From a virus: a stretch of 64,000 nucleotides of DNA. The stretch covers positions 1 through 64,000 of the IMG/VR virus record IMGVR_UViG_3300032516_000007, one strand, 5' to 3'. The notes under the pieces were generated by a model that worked only from the letters and a program-made list of their open reading frames with translations, was not told the DNA's origin and searched no databases. A program made the translations under genes and the position numbers. This document shows positions 40,830 through 49,393 of this stretch, in pieces (position 1 is the stretch's first letter; every line of letters starts with the position of its first letter).

Positions 40830-41069
40830 ATGTTGTTTCCGTTCGATGATCCTATTGTTGATATCTCATTCACATGTAAACACTGTGGTCATGTTTGCTT
40901 CAACACGAATGGTCAGGTTCAAGCCTGCATGTGTTCTGGGGCTGAGCAAGGAAGAGTTGAGGACAAGGAACGGCAGAGAGCTTTCAGTCGTCAGCAGGAA
41001 TTCACTCAACCATCCTCGGTTGAGATCAGAGAGCAACGGAAATTGAGGACTGGAAAGAATCGTCACTAG
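40830..41069 (+). CDS. Small Cys-rich protein
   Basis: 79 residues. FTCKHCGHVCFNTNGQVQACMC carries five cysteines and a His, a likely zinc finger; the rest is a charged tail. Two bases after the membrane protein gene. Confidence 0.65.
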   Translation: MLFPFDDPIVDISFTCKHCGHVCFNTNGQVQACMCSGAEQGRVEDKERQRAFSRQQEFTQPSSVEIREQRKLRTGKNRH

Positions 41070-41096
41070 TAGCATGGCCTGGTAAAGGAGACAGTC

Positions 41097-41906
41097 ATGA
41101 AAGTGGACGGGCTGCGGTACTTGGACAAGGATGTTGAAGAGGAGATGGAGAAGGAGAAACCGTCCAATGATCCTGCTTATTGGGCGAAGAAATCCTGCAA
41201 GCATTGCTGTGGTAGGGGAGTTATCGGAACGCAGACCACTACGATGAAGGGTAACAATACCATCTCTCAGAATATGATCTGCGTTTGCTGTAGGAAGAAC
41301 TATCGGAAGTGGCGGGAGGATTGGTTGGCGAAGAAGGATCAAGAGAAGATAGCTGCCAAGGGGACAAACGGGAGTGACAAGCCCAAGGAGCCTAGCACAG
41401 CACTGGTTGAGAGGTTGGAAAGGATTGGAGATCACATAGCTATTATGAATGCTGAGATCATTGGGTGCGATACCAGGATGAATGAGTTGCCTCAGCATTC
41501 TCAAATTGCTGCCTTCAATGAGACGATTCAACTTCTCCAGAACGAGATCATGACGACCCATGAGTCAATCAATGCCATGGTTGACAAGTGTATTGATCTG
41601 CACAATCAGGCTCAGGGTCTTCTGGAAGAGTCTCGGATGAAGACCAAGGAGGCTGTTCGAATTGAGTTAGAGGTCAAGGGAAGAAGGGACATGGAGATCC
41701 CCAAGATTCACGAGAAGATTCAGGGGATGGAACAGGCCAAGGGGGTAGCGGAGGCAGGTCTCAGTCGGGCAGAGCATCAGATTCGTCGTCGGAGGCGAGT
41801 AGCCCAGGACAAGCTGGATCGCCTGGAAGACCGCAAGTATCGACTTTTGAGGGAAGGTCAGGTAGAATCCACGCCGGATTCAGAGGACTTGTCTGAGACA
41901 GTTTGA
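41097..41906 (+). CDS. Zinc finger plus long coiled-coil protein
   Basis: 269 residues. A DnaJ-like zinc site (CKHCCGRGVIGTQ near 34, CVCC near 62) is followed by a basic linker and a long coiled coil (about 100-255) with an RRRRR stretch. It may scaffold or tether. Last gene before the putative promoter at 41908. Confidence 0.65.
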   Translation: MKVDGLRYLDKDVEEEMEKEKPSNDPAYWAKKSCKHCCGRGVIGTQTTTMKGNNTISQNMICVCCRKNYRKWREDWLAKKDQEKIAAKGTNGSDKPKEPSTALVERLERIGDHIAIMNAEIIGCDTRMNELPQHSQIAAFNETIQLLQNEIMTTHESINAMVDKCIDLHNQAQGLLEESRMKTKEAVRIELEVKGRRDMEIPKIHEKIQGMEQAKGVAEAGLSRAEHQIRRRRRVAQDKLDRLEDRKYRLLREGQVESTPDSEDLSETV

Positions 41907-41907
41907 A

Positions 41908-41936
41908 TTGACAGTTGCTTATCTACCTGTGATTCT
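41908..41936 (+). promoter_or_regulatory. Possible promoter for the virion block
   Basis: TTGACA (41908-41913) is a perfect -35 box; 17 bases later lies GATTCT, a poor -10 that is part of a TTCTAGAA palindrome. The gap it occupies separates the accessory and virion blocks. Confidence 0.25.
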
Positions 41937-41943
41937 AGAACCA
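41930..41943. repeat. TGATTCTAGAACCA near-palindrome
   Basis: Copy of the recurring element in the gap before the virion block, overlapping the possible -10 region. Confidence 0.85.
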
Positions 41944-41977
41944 ACCTGATCCCTGGTGGACGATAGGAGGAAGTGTC

Positions 41978-42676
41978 ATGTCCTATAACCCCGCGCGAGC
42001 AAACGGTAGGCCAGTAGCAGCAAGTCTGAAAGCACGTCAACGACTCCCAATTCTTGGGAGTGGCATCAAACACAGTCAGATTGCCCAGAGAGAGGGTCCT
42101 CGTGGGATCAATGTGGCTGACATCCGAAACCGAGAGGAAACTGCTCGAGGTTGGAGGGTGTTGACCTTCAAGGGTGATGAGTTCGAGATGGTCTACGAGT
42201 ACATCTGTGCTCGGAATCACACAGGGCTGATCAAGAATGAAACCCAGGATCGATGTTTCCGGGTGTTGGCGGGTGTGGTTTTCGTGACCATCGGTGAGGA
42301 CACAGATCAGATTCAGACGGGGCAGGGATTCTCCATTCTCAAGGGAACGGAGTATGCTCTGGCTACAGCTGGGACGACAGATGCAGAGGTTCTGCTCTGT
42401 CAAGGTACCGACTATGATCAGAAGGTGATTCAGGTTTCTGATCCCCAGAAGGTCAGTGCCATTGCAGTTGTTTCAGAACCAGTGGCCGCTCCTCAGCGTG
42501 AGTCTCGTTCATCCAAGTCGGCAGAGCAGGCAGCCAAGATCGAATCTGACAGAACTGCACGAGAAAAGGTCAGAAGGACTCCAGTGGGTAGGAAAGAACG
42601 TGCTCCGCTAGCGTCACAGACTGTGACCGGCGTGAACCCGCGCCCAGTTGGTGCGGCTGGCTATAGTGAAGACTAA
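41978..42676 (+). CDS. Cupin-like virion-block protein
   Basis: 232 residues. A central double-stranded beta-helix pattern (CFRVLAGVVFVTIGEDTDQIQTGQGFSIL; EYALATAGTTDAEVLLCQG) resembles a cupin, without the usual histidine ligands. The last 80 residues are basic and disordered, with RRTPVGRK (RTPV motif). GGAGGAAGTGTC lies before the ATG. It opens the virion gene run. Confidence 0.6.
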   Translation: MSYNPARANGRPVAASLKARQRLPILGSGIKHSQIAQREGPRGINVADIRNREETARGWRVLTFKGDEFEMVYEYICARNHTGLIKNETQDRCFRVLAGVVFVTIGEDTDQIQTGQGFSILKGTEYALATAGTTDAEVLLCQGTDYDQKVIQVSDPQKVSAIAVVSEPVAAPQRESRSSKSAEQAAKIESDRTAREKVRRTPVGRKERAPLASQTVTGVNPRPVGAAGYSED

Positions 42677-42694
42677 CACCCACGGGGGTACAGC

Positions 42695-45103
42695 GTGGAC
42701 CCACGGATCTCCCGTCAGGTTGATCAGGGGCAACTCAAAAAGGGATTAGATCTCATTGGTCAGTTGATGAGGTTGTCCCTCATCAAAGCTGATGAGACCA
42801 AGGGACCCCTGCCTGGGCAGGCCAAGCTACCAGGAACAAGTCAGGAACCATTTACTTTTAAGCAGCCTGGCGGCGTTCGTCTGACTACTCGTCCGTCTTC
42901 ACCAACCAGGCCAGTAGCATCTGGACCTCAACTCAAGCTGCCAGGGCATGAACCCCATCAGTCAAATCTTCCTCAGACAGAGAAGATCACTCCCAAAGTT
43001 CTACCTGAGCCTCATGCTCCTGAGAAACGTGAGCATGAGGCTGGTCCGCTTCTGATCGGTGGTGGACAATCAAAGCAAGCAGATTGGGGAGGTCTCGAGG
43101 CAGCAGCAAAAAGGGCTCAGGCTGCTGGTCCTGCATTTAAGCAAGAATCTGGATCAAAGATTTTCACTCCTGAGGGTCGAATAGTTGATCCTTCAGGGAA
43201 AACTCCATCTCGTCAACGTTTGGGTCAAGAGACGATGATGGCTGCACCCAGATCTGCCACACCTAAGATTGTGGTTCCGGGTGCGGAAAAGCCATCGGCT
43301 GAGATCATAACTCCTGGACCTCAATCAAAACCAGGAGCGGAGATCATTAAGCCTGCTCCAACTGTTGAGCCTTCAATTGGAACAGAGGGGCGTCGTAAGG
43401 AGATGATTGGTGAGGGGCTCGAGGCTGTCAGTTCAAAGCCAGGAGAAGAACGGACAGCAGCGATGAAAAGGACAGCAGCTCTTCTTGGTTCTAGAGGAAG
43501 AGAACGAGCTGCTGAAGCCCCAGTTTCGACGGAAGCTCGTCTGGCAACTCCTCAAAGTTACTGGATGCCAGGTAAGCCAGGTAAAGATCAACCTGCTGAA
43601 GCGAAAGTTCTTGGTAAACCAGAGGGTGAGGGTGATCTTACTACTGGGGAGGGTGGTAAGGAGCCATCTGGTAAGAAGGGTGGGAAGGAACCATCCGGGC
43701 TTCCTCCTTCGGGTTGGGATCCCTTCAAGAAGCTCAGTCGGAGAAGCAAAAGAAGAGGACCAAATCTTATAGGAGGATATGGGTTTGGTCATGCTATGGG
43801 GGCTACAGCAGCGTCACCGGGAGGGGGAGCTGCCCAGCTTGGAATGTTGACTGGGAGGGCGGTTTCAACGGTTCATGGATTGCTCAATCGTCAGGGCTCT
43901 CGTTACGGATCTCGTTATGAGATGGCTCGGCTTGGTCGGGAAGGTGAGCTGACTCGTCGAGCCCAACTTGGAAGAATGCAGGGTGAGGCTGGGGGTGTCA
44001 TGACCCAAGGTTCCATGGTAAGATCATTGTTCATTAGGGTTGATGATGGAGGGAATGAGCTGGTAAAATCTAGGATCAAACCTAAGAAACCAAAGTCTCG
44101 TCTTTTTGTTTCTCTCTATTCCAATTCTGCTTTGTTTGGGCGTGGAAAGAAGGAGAAGGAAAAGGAGCCAACGGTTCAGCTTCCGACTCTCATGCCTAAG
44201 ACTTCAAAACCTCGCACCGTCACTCTTTTTGGAAAAGCCAAGGATGAGTTCATTCCTGATCCTCAGAATGAGGATATCCAGCCAGATGAGGAAGATGGTG
44301 TGGCATCTGTGTTGGTGGGCGATAGTGATCTGGTGAGCAAGGCAGCTCGAGGACCCCGACCCCGACGGAGGACCCGGCGCTTGATCTTACATCATGAGAA
44401 GAAGATGGTGGAGCATCAGAATCTCATGGTCACGAGTCCCACTGCGGAGGGTGCGAATCTTCACGCTAAGGCAATGGGCCTACACCTTCAAGCTAGGGGT
44501 AGGCATATGAGAGGGGATGCCAGAGCAGAAAAGACTAGCATAGAAGCAAATGTTGCTAGTGAGTCTGCACATAGTGGGATCAACAAGGCTGGGGCAGCTC
44601 AAGAATCAACTGGAAGGTGGACCCTCGAAGATCCAGTACAGGCCAAGCGGGAGCAAGAGCATGGTCTGTATCGTCAACCCACAGGTGTGAGTGGTGGGCC
44701 AACTCCTGATCTTCCGGAGAGAGGTAAGGATTGGCATGGTACGGTTCCTGGGGTTCCCGACGAACCTCAGGATGATGATGAGGAAGAGATTGAGGAAACT
44801 TGGGCGGCTCCAAAGCCAATTCTGGAATCAGAAAAGAAGAAGACTTCAGAGGTGAGTAAAGCACTTGCCTCCTACTGTAGAACTCAGCAAAGAGCACGGG
44901 ATGTATTGAAGTCTCTCCCTGATCTCCATATTGGCCCAGATCTCTCTCCTCGTGAGTTGGAGTTTTTGAAATCACAGGGTGTTGATGATGACGCTATCAT
45001 ACGAGGTAATCTCAGGATCACTCCTCGCATGAGAGTTGAGTTTCGACAGTTCATGACGGACAGAGTGTTCAAGTCTCTGTCTGGGTTGAGGAATCAGACA
45101 TGA
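42695..45103 (+). CDS. Large low-complexity virion protein
   Basis: 802 residues from a GTG. Long Pro/Gly/Lys/Glu stretches (about 40-360) with no folded domain are followed by a basic Arg/Gly part and a helical C-terminus (LDKSLPDLHIGPDLSPRELEFLKSQGV-like). Coupled to the portal gene by ATGA. Its place and composition suit a structural or injected protein made with the portal. Function unknown. Confidence 0.6.
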   Translation: MDPRISRQVDQGQLKKGLDLIGQLMRLSLIKADETKGPLPGQAKLPGTSQEPFTFKQPGGVRLTTRPSSPTRPVASGPQLKLPGHEPHQSNLPQTEKITPKVLPEPHAPEKREHEAGPLLIGGGQSKQADWGGLEAAAKRAQAAGPAFKQESGSKIFTPEGRIVDPSGKTPSRQRLGQETMMAAPRSATPKIVVPGAEKPSAEIITPGPQSKPGAEIIKPAPTVEPSIGTEGRRKEMIGEGLEAVSSKPGEERTAAMKRTAALLGSRGRERAAEAPVSTEARLATPQSYWMPGKPGKDQPAEAKVLGKPEGEGDLTTGEGGKEPSGKKGGKEPSGLPPSGWDPFKKLSRRSKRRGPNLIGGYGFGHAMGATAASPGGGAAQLGMLTGRAVSTVHGLLNRQGSRYGSRYEMARLGREGELTRRAQLGRMQGEAGGVMTQGSMVRSLFIRVDDGGNELVKSRIKPKKPKSRLFVSLYSNSALFGRGKKEKEKEPTVQLPTLMPKTSKPRTVTLFGKAKDEFIPDPQNEDIQPDEEDGVASVLVGDSDLVSKAARGPRPRRRTRRLILHHEKKMVEHQNLMVTSPTAEGANLHAKAMGLHLQARGRHMRGDARAEKTSIEANVASESAHSGINKAGAAQESTGRWTLEDPVQAKREQEHGLYRQPTGVSGGPTPDLPERGKDWHGTVPGVPDEPQDDDEEEIEETWAAPKPILESEKKKTSEVSKALASYCRTQQRARDVLKSLPDLHIGPDLSPRELEFLKSQGVDDDAIIRGNLRITPRMRVEFRQFMTDRVFKSLSGLRNQT

Positions 45104-47052
45104 TGCCCGGTGTTGACTATTCTGCAATTCAGAAGTCCATCGCAGACAGCACTCGTCTTGAGGACATCTATTCTGATGCCCAGCAGCTCAAGGCGATGAC
45201 CTCTCATGTTCCTGTGGTTACCAAGCAAGATCCAGAAGCTCTCCAGAAGGCGTGGCGCACCATGTCTATGGAGAAGCCTGTAAAGGGTCCTAAGTCTGTC
45301 TTCTTTGATCCTTTATCTCTTCAGTATGCGATGGGGTACAAGGATCGTCGATATTCCTTGACCTATGATACGTTGAAAAGAATCGTCAACCAGCTCAGCA
45401 TTGTGGCTGCGATTGTTAACACACGTATCGCTCAAATTGCTGCCTTTGCAATGCCTTATAGAACTACCAAGTCTCTTGGCTTCATGGTTAAGCACAAGAG
45501 TCCAGAGCACATGACCACTCAGAGTGAGCGACGTTTCATTCAGATGCTTGAAGCGTTTGTCTCAAGTTGTGGTGAGCCTGGGCGGCGAAATCCGTACAGT
45601 AGGTTTGATCGAGACGACTTCGAGGCGTTTTTGAAGAAGATCGTCAGGGATACGATGACCTATGACCAGATCGGAATTGAGATTGTTCCCAGGAACAATA
45701 CCATTCCCTTTGAGTTTCTGGCAGTGGATGGTTCTACACTTCGTCTGGCATCGGCTGACCGATTTCCTGGAAGCGGGAGTGAGTACAGTTACCATGCTCG
45801 AAATGTGGTGGGAGGTTTTACACCTTATCGTTTCCAAGGACTCTACACGGGATCCTATGGCTTAAACAATCCGCGACAAACTGATCCCGAGTCCATTCAG
45901 TATGTGCAGGTTGTCAATGGTCAGATCGAGAATGTTTACACTCGAGATGAGTTGGCTTTTGGCGTTCGGAATCCTCGAACAGATATCTACATTCAGGGAT
46001 ATGGTTTCGGAGAGATTGAGCAGCTCATTACCATCATCACTTCTCTTCTTTATGCCGAGGAGTACAACAAAAGATATTTCACCCAGGGATCCCATCCTAA
46101 GGGAGTTCTCAACTTTAAGGGAGATAACTGGACTCCAGACCAGCTCGAAGCATTCAAGCGTCAATGGATTGCTCAAGTAGCTGGAACAGAGAACAGTTGG
46201 AAGACTCCTATCACTCAGTCAGAGGGGATTGAGTGGATCAACCTCCAGATGTCCAACAAAGAGATGGAGTTTGGACGTTGGATTGAATACTTGATCAAGA
46301 TCGTTTGTGGTGTGTTTCTCATTGATCCCGCTGAGATCAACTTTGACCTTCATGGTGGTGTTCAACAGACACCCCTTTTCGAATCAAGTCAGGAATGGAA
46401 GCTCAAGGCTTCTCGGGATCGAGGGCTCAAGCCTCTTCTTCGCTTCATTGCCAAACTGATCAATACTCATATCATCGACAAGATCGATGACCACTTTGTT
46501 TTTGAGTTTGTGGGTCTGGATGAGCTTTCAGAGCAAGAGAAGCATGAGATGCTCAAGGAGCAGACCGCAAGCTACATGACTCTCAATGAGGGACGACGGT
46601 CGCTGGATCTTCCTGATCTTCCCTACGGGGATGTTCCGATGAATCAAGCTTACCTCCAGGTTCTTCAGTTGAAGATGCAGGAGAATCAGCAGGCAGAACA
46701 GAAGGAGCAGCAGGAACAGCAGATGGCAGCCCAGCAGCAACAGGCAGCGGCTCAACAACCTGGCCAACCACCCTCGGGTCAAGAGGGAGCCCCACCTCAA
46801 GGCCCTGTGGGAGCCCCACCTCAAGGCCCTGTGGGAGCCTCACCTCAAGGAGTTCCTGGGGTGAATCCTGGTGGTCCTGAGGCTGCTGCTGGTGTTGGGG
46901 CGGTTCCAGAACCAACGGGAGAGCCCACACCAGAGGAAGCTGCTGCTGTGAATCCTCCTCCTCAGTACGCTGCCAATTTTGGCAAGTCAATGAAGGGTAG
47001 TAGGGAGATTGTTATTACCCTTGATCATTGGAAAGACATGAAGCGAGGCTAA
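45100..47052 (+). CDS. Portal protein
   Basis: 650 residues. Typical HK97-type portal features: YDTLKRIVNQLSIVAAIVNTRIAQIA near 95, MTYDQIGIEIVPRN near 190, GYGFGEIEQLITIITSLLYAEEYNKRYF near 300, and KGVLNFKGDNWTPDQLEAFKRQW near 340. The C-terminal 120 residues are Gln-rich and then carry GAPPQGPV repeats, probably a flexible tail. It forms the 12-fold ring at the head vertex through which DNA is packaged. Confidence 0.88.
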   Translation: MMPGVDYSAIQKSIADSTRLEDIYSDAQQLKAMTSHVPVVTKQDPEALQKAWRTMSMEKPVKGPKSVFFDPLSLQYAMGYKDRRYSLTYDTLKRIVNQLSIVAAIVNTRIAQIAAFAMPYRTTKSLGFMVKHKSPEHMTTQSERRFIQMLEAFVSSCGEPGRRNPYSRFDRDDFEAFLKKIVRDTMTYDQIGIEIVPRNNTIPFEFLAVDGSTLRLASADRFPGSGSEYSYHARNVVGGFTPYRFQGLYTGSYGLNNPRQTDPESIQYVQVVNGQIENVYTRDELAFGVRNPRTDIYIQGYGFGEIEQLITIITSLLYAEEYNKRYFTQGSHPKGVLNFKGDNWTPDQLEAFKRQWIAQVAGTENSWKTPITQSEGIEWINLQMSNKEMEFGRWIEYLIKIVCGVFLIDPAEINFDLHGGVQQTPLFESSQEWKLKASRDRGLKPLLRFIAKLINTHIIDKIDDHFVFEFVGLDELSEQEKHEMLKEQTASYMTLNEGRRSLDLPDLPYGDVPMNQAYLQVLQLKMQENQQAEQKEQQEQQMAAQQQQAAAQQPGQPPSGQEGAPPQGPVGAPPQGPVGASPQGVPGVNPGGPEAAAGVGAVPEPTGEPTPEEAAAVNPPPQYAANFGKSMKGSREIVITLDHWKDMKRG

Positions 47053-47054
47053 CT

Positions 47055-49388
47055 GTGTTGAAGAAATCCATAGATAAGAAGTCTACGATGTTTGAGTTTG
47101 GTTCCAAAGACCAGCAGGAAGCTGAGCTGAAGAAACCTCGTGATCTTCCTCTTCTGATCAGCAAGGAACGTCTCCCCAAAAAGACAATTCCAGAACCACG
47201 ACTCTCAAAGGAGACGTGGGCCGAGGCCAAGCATCAGTCAGACACAGAAAAGGCAATGGAGGAGTTGGCTCAAAGGGCCAGGATGAAGAAGCCTTCGGAA
47301 CATGCTCTTCGGGTGAGGTCTGAGCGAAAAGCACGTCTTGCTGAACCTTCACAGCGTACTGTCAAAGTTCATCTTGGGAAGACAACGCGCTCCCCAAAAG
47401 CAAAGATCGAGAAGGCTGGGAAAGAGAAGCATTACGGGACCCATTATGGAACAAAGGACCCTAAAGGATCGACAAAGCGAATTGCTGAGTATAAGACAAA
47501 GGGCGGAAAGATCAAGTCACCTCCTGACAGCCCAAAGGGTCGTGAGGAGATGGCTTCAGAGATGATTGCTCACCACCAACATCATCTTGGTCGTCATCCA
47601 GGCGGGAGGGCTCAGGCTATTGCCATTGGGCTTAATCAAGCTGGGATGAGTCAAGATCAGACGAGGAAAGCCATGGGAAACGCATTCATTCAAGAGTCTG
47701 CTGAAGCTCGGCTTGGGGAGATGTTTGGTGTTGAGCTGGATCTGAGTCCTGTTGATCTGATGAAGTCCATGACGCTTGCAAGCGAAGCAGATGTCATCGA
47801 ATCGCTGCGGGGGATTGGGAAGGCGATAGGGGATGGCAACACAGTGAAGGCTTACGTTGACTTCAAGAATCTGACTCAGAAGATTGCTACACGGGGAGGT
47901 GTGGACAACCCGACTGCGGTGGCAACCACCCTCTTGAAGAAAGGAAATCCCGGTGGCATGTCTGGCTATGAGAAGGGTGTGGCCATGTACGGAACCGATG
48001 GGATGAAGAAGATGGCTCAGGGTCATCTCACTTCTGAAGAGATGAAGACCCAGAAGGCGTATCCTCTTGGCGAGGGTCCCAAAAAGGTAGGTGGATCAGA
48101 GTTGTGGCTTGATCCTATTAAATCGAAAAAAGAAAGTGGGGATAAGAAGATCGATCTTGGTACAGCTCCACCACATCTTGGGAAGTACACAGAAGCATCT
48201 CGAGCAGAGAAGGCTATGGGGAAGCAAGAAGAAGAGGAGTTCGTTCCCAAGGACAAGCCCGACATCTCCAAGATGGGTCCTGGTCCGTCAGTCGGTGCTG
48301 GGATTGGTGGAGCTTCTGGGGGTCGTCCTTCTGTTGGAACTGGTCTTGGAAAGGGTGTGGGGGAGCAGAAGAAAGGATACAAAGGGGAGTGGAAAACCGA
48401 GGGTGGTGTCGATACTTTTAGTGGTGGGGAGAAAGACAAGCCCCTTGGTACTCTGCCCCATGAGCAGCCGGGTTTTAAGGCTCCCTCCCTGGGAGGATCA
48501 AAGCCTCCTCCCATGCCTCATGAGATCAAGGTTGGAACCTCTGGTGGGTTCAAAACGGGTCAAGGAGAGGGCGGCCCCCACATGATCACGTCGGCGAAAC
48601 CAGAAGTTCCAGCAATGCCCAAAGTCAAGGAACCATCGATGGAGCCTGGATCAACCCTTTCGTTGACCTCACTGAAGGAACCTGGGAGCAAGAGCGTGAA
48701 GAAAGCGATGCGTGAACTGATGGAGATGAGCAAGGGACATGGTGGGAAGGGTCCCGCCAAGACAGGTGGTGGTGAGTGGCATTGTCCCAATGCTGGGCCA
48801 GCCTATCGTGGTGTGATCGAGTGGGATGAGGAAGAGAATCAGGCTGGTTCTGGTCGGGCTCAGACGGGAGCTGGAACACCACATCCCCCCAACAGGGGAC
48901 CGGCGAAGACTGGTGCTGGTGAGACTCACCACCCAAATGCTGGGCCAGCACAGACCGGTGTTGGTGAGAGGCATTGGGAGGGTCGCGAGGTGAGCAAGGC
49001 CATGAAGGCTTCATCTGTCCCAAGACTGCCTCGTGGGATGGCCGCAAGCATGGACACCTGGAGATCAGCAACCAGCGTTCTGACACGGACCAATGCACTG
49101 CTGCGTCCTCAGATTGCTCTCATCCCCGATTCTCTGGCAGATGGGAGTGGGAGACCATCTACGCACACCGAGTTCTACAAGTCAGATCTGATGTCTTGTG
49201 AGAACTGTGGGAGAACATTTGCCAAGAGTCACGGTGAGTGTCCCACATGCATCATGAGTAAGGCTTTGACTTGCAAGTCTTGTGGTTCTGCCATGCACAA
49301 GGGTCGGGACGGTGATCTTCGTTGTTCAGCCTGTGGGCAGGGTACCATGAAGGCGTTGGATCAGAAGTCAGACGGATCAATCGGCTAG
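47055..49388 (+). CDS. Large virion-block protein with repeats and zinc ribbon
   Basis: 777 residues from GTG 47055; an in-frame TTG at 47028 is unlikely. A basic, disordered first third, a helical middle (about 200-250), a Gly/Pro-rich section, then four imperfect repeats ending in PNxGPAxTGxGExH near 565-640. The end has paired zinc sites (CENCGRTF, CPTC, CKSCGSAM, CSACGQG). Unknown role; position between portal and head-morphogenesis genes suggests a virion component. Confidence 0.55.
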   Translation: MLKKSIDKKSTMFEFGSKDQQEAELKKPRDLPLLISKERLPKKTIPEPRLSKETWAEAKHQSDTEKAMEELAQRARMKKPSEHALRVRSERKARLAEPSQRTVKVHLGKTTRSPKAKIEKAGKEKHYGTHYGTKDPKGSTKRIAEYKTKGGKIKSPPDSPKGREEMASEMIAHHQHHLGRHPGGRAQAIAIGLNQAGMSQDQTRKAMGNAFIQESAEARLGEMFGVELDLSPVDLMKSMTLASEADVIESLRGIGKAIGDGNTVKAYVDFKNLTQKIATRGGVDNPTAVATTLLKKGNPGGMSGYEKGVAMYGTDGMKKMAQGHLTSEEMKTQKAYPLGEGPKKVGGSELWLDPIKSKKESGDKKIDLGTAPPHLGKYTEASRAEKAMGKQEEEEFVPKDKPDISKMGPGPSVGAGIGGASGGRPSVGTGLGKGVGEQKKGYKGEWKTEGGVDTFSGGEKDKPLGTLPHEQPGFKAPSLGGSKPPPMPHEIKVGTSGGFKTGQGEGGPHMITSAKPEVPAMPKVKEPSMEPGSTLSLTSLKEPGSKSVKKAMRELMEMSKGHGGKGPAKTGGGEWHCPNAGPAYRGVIEWDEEENQAGSGRAQTGAGTPHPPNRGPAKTGAGETHHPNAGPAQTGVGERHWEGREVSKAMKASSVPRLPRGMAASMDTWRSATSVLTRTNALLRPQIALIPDSLADGSGRPSTHTEFYKSDLMSCENCGRTFAKSHGECPTCIMSKALTCKSCGSAMHKGRDGDLRCSACGQGTMKALDQKSDGSIG

Positions 49389-49393
49389 CCATC

